Of a stretch of DNA of 41,802 nucleotides, positions 34,642 through 41,802 are shown piece by piece. Every line of letters starts with the position of its first letter. Positions within the stretch are counted from its first letter, which is position 1. This DNA comes from Deltaproteobacteria bacterium (GTDB lineage Bacteria; Desulfobacterota; Syntrophia; Syntrophales; UBA2210), in the NCBI GenBank assembly GCA_026388515.1, contig JAPLJO010000007.1, positions 1 through 41,802 on the forward strand, written 5' to 3'. A program made the translations under genes and the position numbers. The notes under the pieces are model-generated. The model made no database searches, was not told the DNA's origin, and worked only from the letters and a program-made list of their open reading frames with translations.

Positions 34642-35755
34642 TTTTCGAATAGAATTCGCTGATACTTTCGCAGACGAATTTTATCTCCTCCCTTGTTACG
34701 ACATGAGACATTGGAAGTGAAAGCATATGATCGCAGGCATATTCGGCGCGCGGATACGATCCCCTCCCCTGGTTCAGATGTTGGTATGCCGGTTGGAGAT
34801 TGAGCGAACGCGGATAATGAATACCCGACTCAATTCCATTATCTTGTAGATGTTTAATGAGCGCATCCCTGTGGGGAGTAATTATGACATAGAGATGATA
34901 CACCGGCTCCGTATCGGGAATCACTTTCGAGGTTCTCACCTGCGAGATGTCCTTGAGTCCTTCATCATACTCGGCAGCGACCCTGCGGCGGCCTTCGTTC
35001 CATGTGTCGAGATTGGGCAAACAGACTCTGAGAAGAGCGGCCTGTATGGCGTCGAGACGACTGTTCATTCCCTCAAATTCGTGGTCGAACTTGCCTTCTC
35101 GGCCGTGGTTTACAAACATCTTAATCTTCCTGAAGAGGCTGGCATCTCTTGCAGTCACAGCGCCGCCATCTCCGAAGCCGCCGAGATTCTTCGATGGGAA
35201 GAAACTGAACACGCCGGCATCCCCCATCGTTCCCACTTTCTTGCCCTTGTACTTAGCACCTTGAGCCTGTGCGCAGTCTTCAACGAGAAATAGTCCGTAT
35301 TTTTTTGCGATACTAAGCGCCCTGTCCATCTCAACCGGATGCCCATAAAGATGAACGGGAATGAAAGCCCTTGTTCTTGTCGTGATTTTCTTTTCAACCT
35401 GGTCGAGATCGAGATTGAAACTGTCTTCTGCGAGATCACAAAAAACGACCTGGGCCCCTGTGAGGGTAATAGCCTCTGCCGTGGCTATGGCAGTATGCAC
35501 TGTTGTGATGACTTCATCTCCCGGTCCGATTCCCATTGCTTTCAAAACCGCAAAGAGACCATCAGTGGCGCAGCCGCAGCTGCAGACGTTCTCGGTTCCG
35601 AGCCATCGTGCCATTTCCTTTTCGAACAATTCTACTTCCGTCCCTCCTATGTAGTTGGCGCTGTCGATAACGCGTATCGCCGCGTTGTGGAGTTCCTCTT
35701 TGATCGGCTCGTGCATTTTGTTGAGATCAACGAATCTGACTTTCATTTCCGTCAC
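34631..35755 (-). CDS. DegT/DnrJ/EryC1/StrS sugar aminotransferase
   Basis: MKVRFVDLNKMHEPIKEELHNAAIRVIDSANYIGGTEVELFE, EDCAQAQGAKYKGKKVGTMGDAGVFSFFPSKNLGGFGDGGAV, NHGREGKFDHEFEGMNSRLDAIQAALL. Confidence 0.92.
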   Translation of the reverse strand: MTEMKVRFVDLNKMHEPIKEELHNAAIRVIDSANYIGGTEVELFEKEMARWLGTENVCSCGCATDGLFAVLKAMGIGPGDEVITTVHTAIATAEAITLTGAQVVFCDLAEDSFNLDLDQVEKKITTRTRAFIPVHLYGHPVEMDRALSIAKKYGLFLVEDCAQAQGAKYKGKKVGTMGDAGVFSFFPSKNLGGFGDGGAVTARDASLFRKIKMFVNHGREGKFDHEFEGMNSRLDAIQAALLRVCLPNLDTWNEGRRRVAAEYDEGLKDISQVRTSKVIPDTEPVYHLYVIITPHRDALIKHLQDNGIESGIHYPRSLNLQPAYQHLNQGRGSYPRAEYACDHMLSLPMSHVVTREEIKFVCESISEFYSKNDR

Positions 35756-35772
35756 CGTTTTCTGGATACAAA

Positions 35773-37299
35773 TTATGTTAAAGCGCTGCCGCCTTTCACG
35801 CCCGCCATTGGCGGTGATGCATGCGGACGGCAGAGGGATCCAGCGCCGAGTATACTTAGTACTTTATTTGTTTCTCCGTAGGGCTTGATCTGCTCCAGGA
35901 TGCAAATGCCCGGTCTTCTGGCATCATTGACGCGGGCGTCCACGGCCAGCAGCAGGAAGGATTTGCCATCGGCCAACATCCGGGCCACCTCCTTCTCCTG
36001 TACTACCGGAATCGTATGCCTGTAATAATAGACCAACTGGCTCGATTCCGACTTAAACAAATATACTGGAGCGTCTCCTCGGAGGTTGTCAAGTCTCGCT
36101 GCAAGAGGTTGAAAAGCATCATATCGATATGACATGACCGATGCCTGTACGGCAGTATAGTACACGACGAATACGACAATGAGCGCTGCACTGAAGGCGG
36201 TCAGTGCAAAGGGGATACGCCGCCAGCGTAGTTTGGCCTGCTCAAGCCAACTCGCCAGGGCCAGACCCAGAAACACTGCCAATGCGGGACACATGGGCAG
36301 AATGTACTTGTCTCTCTTGAAGGCAAACAGCGAGAAAATAATCAGCGGCACCAGGGCAGCCAAACCGAAGAAACGGCCCGCATCGGTTGCTAACAACCGT
36401 TTGAACTGCGCCCGCGGACGCCAGAGAAGCACAAGTATCCATGGTGCGAAACCCTTCACCACCACTCCGAGGTAGGAGTAGAATGGATCGCTTTTAGCGC
36501 CCGCAATCTTGCTGGACATCTCATTTCCGATTACCCTGAACAGCGGTGCGCCCGGCAACTGCTCATTGACATACAGAAACCACGGCAGCGCGATAACTGA
36601 AAATATCAGCCAACCCCGCCAGTCGATCAAACCGCGCAGGGCCGGCTTGCTGCGTTCCAGCAAACCGTAACATACTATCGGTGGCAGCCAGAAGAGCAGC
36701 GCTACCGGCCACTTGGTCAAGAAAGCCAGCCCCAGCATGGCATACGATCCATACAGGTAGTAGCGACTTCCACGCTTTACATATTCGAAATAGAACAACA
36801 CGGCGGCAAACGCGCACAGAGTCAAAAGCATTTCAATTTCCGCCAACCGGGCATATCTGGAGAAGTAATTCGAGGTTACCAGGGTAAGAACGCCGAGCAG
36901 CGCAGCCCAGCGGCCGATATACTTTTTCAGCATAAAAAACAGCAAACACACTATGCACAGCGCGAACAGCCCTGAGGGCAGGCGCAGGACCCATTCTGAA
37001 CTGCTGTTGGCGAGTAGTCCGAAAATGGCCCCCGACCAGTAAAATAAGGGCGGCTTCTCGAGATACACCTCGCCGTTCATCGTCGGGATAAACCAGCTGT
37101 GATTGGCCATCATTTCCCGAAGCACCACAAGCCGCCGCCCCTCGTCATGAGACAGCAACGGGATGGACCAGATGCCCCAAAAAAATACCAGGAGCATCCC
37201 GATACATAGCATCCAGAAGAAGATGCGATACAACCGATCGTCGGAGCTAACGCTCTGTGAAAATACGTTTGTATGCTCTTTCACGTTGCTCCTTCTCAC
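35773..37299 (-). CDS. ArnT-like GT39-family lipid-linked sugar transferase
   Basis: PLLSHDEGRRLVVLREMMANHSWFIPTMNGEVYLEKPPLFYWSGAIFGLL plus many TM helices; 508 aa. Confidence 0.88.
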   Translation of the reverse strand: MRRSNVKEHTNVFSQSVSSDDRLYRIFFWMLCIGMLLVFFWGIWSIPLLSHDEGRRLVVLREMMANHSWFIPTMNGEVYLEKPPLFYWSGAIFGLLANSSSEWVLRLPSGLFALCIVCLLFFMLKKYIGRWAALLGVLTLVTSNYFSRYARLAEIEMLLTLCAFAAVLFYFEYVKRGSRYYLYGSYAMLGLAFLTKWPVALLFWLPPIVCYGLLERSKPALRGLIDWRGWLIFSVIALPWFLYVNEQLPGAPLFRVIGNEMSSKIAGAKSDPFYSYLGVVVKGFAPWILVLLWRPRAQFKRLLATDAGRFFGLAALVPLIIFSLFAFKRDKYILPMCPALAVFLGLALASWLEQAKLRWRRIPFALTAFSAALIVVFVVYYTAVQASVMSYRYDAFQPLAARLDNLRGDAPVYLFKSESSQLVYYYRHTIPVVQEKEVARMLADGKSFLLLAVDARVNDARRPGICILEQIKPYGETNKVLSILGAGSLCRPHASPPMAGVKGGSALT

Positions 37300-37749
37300 A
37301 CGCGTATCTCAACGGCTATATCCATAGGCATTAGTGGCAAGGAAAAACCTGCGTCATGTCTAAACACATTCTCAAAGATTTGGCGCGTAGAATTACATCT
37401 CTCGTCGACGACTGTCAATCTTTTTATGAACAATGTGGCCTCGGCAGGTGCAAGAATGAGAGTAGTTTGCTGACCTTAAATAAAACATTGTGTCGTCTTA
37501 TGGCGAAAGAACTCGCTTGATGGCGCACTGACTTCACCTACCTAGTCTTCAGAAAAAGGTTTATTCCCATAGCTACGATAATTGTAATCTTCGATGAGAT
37601 TAAAAGAGTCCTCTTTCCAGTATCACATCACAATATTTAGATAGATTTCTATCATAGTATCTTTTTATCCATTTCTCGAAAGGGATAACACAACTCCTCG
37701 TGAAATATCCTTTCATTCGGAGACTCGGCATGTCTGATCAATCCATGTG

Positions 37750-38055
37750 TTATACAATTTCGAAAACTATCATAATGGGAATCAATGTCAGTGAAATCAA
37801 CCCTGCAAAGAAAATTATATCAGCTACTTTCTCAAAGAAATCTGATCGTCTGCGTGACCGCATCGACGCATACGAAAAAACACTGGACACAAGGAAAAGA
37901 ATCACCACCACTCCGAGAATCTCATCAATAATAGTCTTGGCGCTGAAATCTGATAGCTTGATAAAACTTAGCAATATGAAACTGAGTCCCAGGAGATTCG
38001 AAGAAGTGGGGAGAATGTGTTTTGCAATATTTTCTCTGTCATTATTCTCTGTCAT
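37750..38055 (-). CDS. Small integral membrane protein of unknown function
   Basis: 101 aa with about 3 hydrophobic segments (LLGLSFILLSFIKL, ILGVVVILFLVSSVF, ADIIFFAGLISLTLIPIMIVFEIV). Confidence 0.6.
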   Translation of the reverse strand: MTENNDRENIAKHILPTSSNLLGLSFILLSFIKLSDFSAKTIIDEILGVVVILFLVSSVFSYASMRSRRRSDFFEKVADIIFFAGLISLTLIPIMIVFEIV

Positions 38056-38216
38056 TTAAAATTACACTTATAGAAGTCTTAAATATTGAATTTTGAATAA
38101 CCTATTCGGCACGCATGGCAACTACTCTTGAGATTCATTAAATCCAATAAATTTCGGTCCTCTTCGTAATATACAATATGTGCTTCGGGGTGTTACTCTT
38201 CTGCCATTAAAGTATC

Positions 38217-38252
38217 GAAAAAGGAGGCAGACACCTTGCAGTGCCTGCCTCC
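38217..38252 (-). terminator. Rho-independent terminator-like hairpin for minus-strand transcription
   Basis: ggaggcag (38223-38230)/ctgcctcc (38245-38252) stem, followed on the minus strand by TTTTT (38218-38222). Confidence 0.65.
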
Positions 38253-38275
38253 CGTTTCAACAGCTCTGACCGATT

Positions 38276-38305
38276 ACATCAGATCACATCAGATCACATC
38301 AGATA
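38276..38305. repeat. 10-bp tandem repeat, three copies (ACATCAGATM)
   Basis: acatcagatc acatcagatc acatcagata, overlapping the stop codon of the 38294..38659 CDS. Confidence 0.85.
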
Positions 38306-38659
38306 CATTGAAGTTGCGACATTTACACCTTCTTTGGTGGTGGAGTACTTGACTATGATCTCCCGCTCTTTTGTAACCTCATCCAATGAGATCGATTTCG
38401 CATCCCTGTCATAAATAGTGGTGGTCGATTTCACGAGAAAGATTATCATCTTTCCACCCTTATCCACGGCAACAATTTCCGACCGTGTACCAATTTCAGG
38501 ATTTGCAACTGTCACCATTTTTACCGTTCCCGTAAACACCTTGAGATTTGATTCCGCAAGGTTAAAAGTCGGGCTGTAGGTCGGCTGTGCAAAACATGAA
38601 TTTCCTGCAAGCAGTATCCCAAGGCAGATCAGCGCTATATGCAAAATTTTTGTTTTCAT
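38294..38659 (-). CDS. Exported hypothetical protein
   Basis: Signal peptide MKTKILHIALICLGILLAGNSCFAQ; small beta-rich mature domain. Confidence 0.7.
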   Translation of the reverse strand: MKTKILHIALICLGILLAGNSCFAQPTYSPTFNLAESNLKVFTGTVKMVTVANPEIGTRSEIVAVDKGGKMIIFLVKSTTTIYDRDAKSISLDEVTKEREIIVKYSTTKEGVNVATSMYLM

Positions 38660-38687
38660 AATGCCCGCCTGCCTTCAGCCGAGCTTT

Positions 38688-39011
38688 TTACTTCTTTTTT
38701 GGTTGAGGTGTCGGCATCACCTTTATCTTGATCACTTCATTGGTGCCTGCTTTGAGAGTTGCTTTGATTTCATCGTCGACTTTCAACAATGCCAGATCCT
38801 TATCCGTCACTTTAATAATTTCCTCTTTTCCTGTTGGTGCCAATTTTACCGTCACTTCTTTCTTGGCGGCATCAATGGAAAGAACCTTGCCCTTGATCAC
38901 CTGTACTGCCGGTTCGGCTTTCGGGGGTGCCGCTTTTGTCTGGGCGAACCCAACTGCCGCAACACACACGGCACACAAAATGGCGATGACGATAATTGTT
39001 GCTCGTTTCAT
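38688..39011 (-). CDS. Exported hypothetical protein (small beta-barrel/OB-like)
   Basis: Signal peptide MKRATIIVIAILCAVCVAAVGFAQ; VIKGKVLSIDAAKKEVTVKLAPTGKEEIIKVTDKDLALLKVDDEIKATL. Confidence 0.7.
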   Translation of the reverse strand: MKRATIIVIAILCAVCVAAVGFAQTKAAPPKAEPAVQVIKGKVLSIDAAKKEVTVKLAPTGKEEIIKVTDKDLALLKVDDEIKATLKAGTNEVIKIKVMPTPQPKKK

Positions 39012-39126
39012 AAGACGTACCTCCTCGATAAATTTGAGTGCAGTATACGCATGAAAAATTAAATTACGATTAAAGCAGAATTAGAATATTTTAATGAATG
39101 GAAGGACTAAAAGGCTTTTACGGATG

Positions 39127-40605
39127 CTACAATACAGTCACAAAAGGAAGAGTTACGGTGAATGTGGAACCATGTCCCGGCACACTTTCGACTTCTATAA
39201 TTCCGCCGTGAGCCTCAGCGATAGACTTGGCGATACTCAACCCCAGGCCAAAGCCCTTGTGGCTCCGTGATTTATCGGCGCAGTAGAAACGTTCAAATAA
39301 CCGGGGCATATCGTCAACCGAGATACCTATGCCAGTGTCCTGCACTGAGACAGCCACACGGCAGGCATGTACATTCACGCTTATTGATACTGCACCGCCA
39401 CGACCCGTAAATTTAATGGCGTTATCCAGCAGAATTAAAAACAGGCGGCGCAGGTATTTCCTATCCGCCTGGACCATCATATCATTACCCACTTTAAGCG
39501 AGAGCGAAATATTTTTCTCACTGGCAAGTATTTTTATATCATCAATGACCTCTCCGAGTAAGATTTCGAGATTCACCGGCTCAAAAACCATGTCGATCAC
39601 CCTGCTGTCGAAGCGCGCGAGGAGCAGCAGATCTTCCACAATTGAAGAGATAGTACTTACTTCTTCAAGGTTGCTGCTCAGTATCCGTTCGTATTCCTCG
39701 GTGGTACGTTCGCTCTTGAGTGCAACTTCGATTTCACCCCGCAGCACCGCAAGGGGGGTTTTCAGTTCATGTGCAAAATCCTCGAAAAACTGCCGCTGCA
39801 ATGTAAAGGACTGATCGAGACGTTTCAGAAGTTCGTTGAACGTTTCGGCGAGACGTCTGATTTCATCTTTGCTTTCAGGCAGGGGTAAACGGGATTTCAG
39901 ATTTTCTGCGGTAATATGGCGTGTGGCACTGATTAATTTATCGACCGGACGCAGTGAGGTGCGCGCAAGAATCACGCCGATGAAACCGGTGAATATGACG
40001 GTTATCGGCAGCAGGACGAAGAGTGTGAGTTTTAATTTGTTCAGGGTGGTATCTATTCCCGCCGTCGGGCTTGCAACCTGAACGATATAGGCCACACGAT
40101 GGTTCTCTATAACCGGCATCGCCAGAGTCCTGAATGACATTTGCCTTCCTGTGACATTGACCGCAATTGTATCAAAGTGGGGGTTGCCTTCTAATACCAA
40201 AACCAGTCTCTGTCGGGGAATCATTGCAATCGCGGGGATGTTTCTGGAAGAAATGATGTGCGTGCCTCGCGTATCAAAAATCTGCACCATGATATTCAGC
40301 AGTTCCGGGTCATTGCTTCGCTCTTCAACCCATCGCTGCGCAACTTTATTGAAATTGATATTGTCAATCTTGCTGAGTATGTCGATACCGAGTCCGCGTG
40401 AAAGAATGCTCTGCTGTTCAGCTTCCCAGTATGCTTCTATTGAATTAATAACTCCTTCGGCCCTTGATTGCAGGAGGTGATCCCGTTCATCGTATACTTC
40501 CTTGCTCAGTCGTTGATAAAGAATCACACTGAATACCAGAAGTGTGATAGTCAAAATCAGCATATAGAGAAGGATTATTTTGAAACGGATTGAACGGAAC
40601 ACCAT
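39127..40605 (-). CDS. Sensor histidine kinase with periplasmic domain and HAMP
   Basis: Two TMs, HAMP (SLRPVDKLISATRHITAENLKSRLPLPESKDEIRRLAETFNELLKRLD), H-box DFAHELKTPLAVLRGEIEVAL, G-boxes VSVQDTGIGIS and GFGLGLSIAKSIAEAHGG. Confidence 0.93.
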   Translation of the reverse strand: MVFRSIRFKIILLYMLILTITLLVFSVILYQRLSKEVYDERDHLLQSRAEGVINSIEAYWEAEQQSILSRGLGIDILSKIDNINFNKVAQRWVEERSNDPELLNIMVQIFDTRGTHIISSRNIPAIAMIPRQRLVLVLEGNPHFDTIAVNVTGRQMSFRTLAMPVIENHRVAYIVQVASPTAGIDTTLNKLKLTLFVLLPITVIFTGFIGVILARTSLRPVDKLISATRHITAENLKSRLPLPESKDEIRRLAETFNELLKRLDQSFTLQRQFFEDFAHELKTPLAVLRGEIEVALKSERTTEEYERILSSNLEEVSTISSIVEDLLLLARFDSRVIDMVFEPVNLEILLGEVIDDIKILASEKNISLSLKVGNDMMVQADRKYLRRLFLILLDNAIKFTGRGGAVSISVNVHACRVAVSVQDTGIGISVDDMPRLFERFYCADKSRSHKGFGLGLSIAKSIAEAHGGIIEVESVPGHGSTFTVTLPFVTVL

Positions 40606-40609
40606 ACTA

Positions 40610-41278
40610 TTATTCCCTGATTATATAGCCACGACCCCTGATGGTATGGATGAGTTTGTTCTTGAACGGCTTATCGATTTTATTGCGCAGATAATTAATA
40701 TACACGTCAATCACATTCGTAAAGCTGTCGAAATTGATGTCCCACCCATGCTCCGCCAGCATAGTGCGGGTTACCACTTTCCCGACATTACGCATGAGAT
40801 ACTCCAACACGATAAATTCTTTTGCGGTAAGTTCGATTGACTTTCCCGCCCTGCTGACCCGATGAGTCAATAAATCCATTACCAGGTCTCCTACCTGGAG
40901 TGTTGATGTAATGTTCTCACCTTTCTTTCGCAGGAGCGCCCGTATCCTTGCGAGGAACTCTTCGAATGCAAACGGCTTCGTCAGATAATCATCCGCACCG
41001 GCATCGAGGCCTCTCACCTTGTCTTGTACTGCGTCTCTGGCTGTGAGCATCAGAATAGGCGTGTCATTCTTCTCCTCTCTCAGTTTTGAACAGAGAGTCA
41101 CTCCATCTATCCCGGGAAGCATGATATCCAGTATAATTGCATCGTAGGTTTCGGTGGTCGCGTATTCATACCCGTGCTGGCCATCAAAGGCAACGTCAAC
41201 GGTGTATCCTTCCTCCTTCAAACCCCGTTGGACAAATCGGGCGATTTTTACTTCGTCTTCAACCACGAGAATACGCAT
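40610..41278 (-). CDS. OmpR/PhoB-family response regulator
   Basis: MRILVVEDEVKIARFVQRGLKEEGYTVD, IILDIMLPGIDG, DDYLTKPFAFEEFLARI; winged-helix C-terminus. Confidence 0.94.
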   Translation of the reverse strand: MRILVVEDEVKIARFVQRGLKEEGYTVDVAFDGQHGYEYATTETYDAIILDIMLPGIDGVTLCSKLREEKNDTPILMLTARDAVQDKVRGLDAGADDYLTKPFAFEEFLARIRALLRKKGENITSTLQVGDLVMDLLTHRVSRAGKSIELTAKEFIVLEYLMRNVGKVVTRTMLAEHGWDINFDSFTNVIDVYINYLRNKIDKPFKNKLIHTIRGRGYIIRE

Positions 41279-41433
41279 ACTCTTGCCTGCTTTGATATTC
41301 CGCATGTATGAATCATAGAATATCACACCACTCGCATTTCGAAAGCGGTCCAGCGATGAGGCCGTTGCTGATAGATGCCGACTTTCGATTCAAGTCACCA
41401 TTTTTTTAAGCTTCCTCGAATAAAATGGTATAA

Positions 41434-41802
41434 TCATATAATTGTACCGATGCCCATGATTGTTATTGCGACGATTATTTCATATCGCCTGACTTCCTGA
41501 AACATCAGTTTGATCGCATTGCCGATGAAGTATCTAAGGAGTGCAATAGTGACCGCCCATATGAGAGCGCCTATACTATTAAGCAGGAAAAACGTGAAGG
41601 GTTTCACCCGGCTCAATCCTATCAGAAAAGGCGTGATTGTCCGCATGCCATAGATAAACCGGAAACCCATGATAACCGGAATCTGATGCTTGTGGAGGAG
41701 TGCGGATGCCCGGTCGTAGTTTGCTTTCCAGGAGAGATGTCTTTCTATCAGTGAAATGTTCTTTATGCGACCAAGATCACTGCTGTCCAAAATAACCTGA
41801 TA
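41434..41802 (-). CDS. DedA-family membrane protein, 5' end cut by window edge
   Basis: HQIPVIMGFRFIYGMRTITPFLIGLSRVKPFTFFLLNSIGALIWAVTIALLRYFIGNAI; frame stays open to 41802. Confidence 0.82.
   Translation of the reverse strand, partial: YQVILDSSDLGRIKNISLIERHLSWKANYDRASALLHKHQIPVIMGFRFIYGMRTITPFLIGLSRVKPFTFFLLNSIGALIWAVTIALLRYFIGNAIKLMFQEVRRYEIIVAITIMGIGTII

Noticed and set aside
38276-38305. CRISPR-like repeats
   Set aside because: Direct 10-bp tandem repeats with no spacers and no cas genes; not a CRISPR array.

Overview
The window is a gene-dense, GC-rich bacterial region that looks like an anaerobic, deltaproteobacterium-type genome. That taxonomic guess is inference from gene content: AOR, SCP2, many acyl-CoA enzymes and a selenoprotein. 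From left to right it contains: (i) a minus-strand Fe-alcohol dehydrogenase / SCP2 / aldehyde:ferredoxin oxidoreductase operon; (ii) a cobalamin riboswitch upstream of a BtuC-BtuD-BtuB-TonB uptake operon with no adjacent BtuF; (iii) pyrE and a sigma-54-type activator with a degenerate receiver domain; (iv) a cell-envelope cluster with a Pal-like lipoprotein, a DUF4398-like lipoprotein, two L,D-transpeptidases, a probable inactive L,D-transpeptidase paralogue and MtgA; (v) a large acyl-CoA catabolic cluster around a TetR regulator with a 22-bp perfect palindromic operator; (vi) a lower-GC segment with an ArnT/ArnC/DegT/Gfo-Idh/TVP38 lipid-linked sugar operon, a two-component system and a partial DedA gene. 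The most interesting observations are an in-frame UGA (complement 22685..22687) in a GrdB-family gene, with a SECIS-like hairpin at canonical spacing, and the combination in the surrounding cluster of an APH-type kinase, acyl-CoA dehydrogenases, an SDR, acyl-CoA ligases and a phosphotriesterase-like lactonase. That combination suggests an anaerobic lactone/4-hydroxyacyl-CoA pathway that uses a phosphorylated intermediate. All calls come from reading the sequence and the supplied ORF track; no database search was possible.
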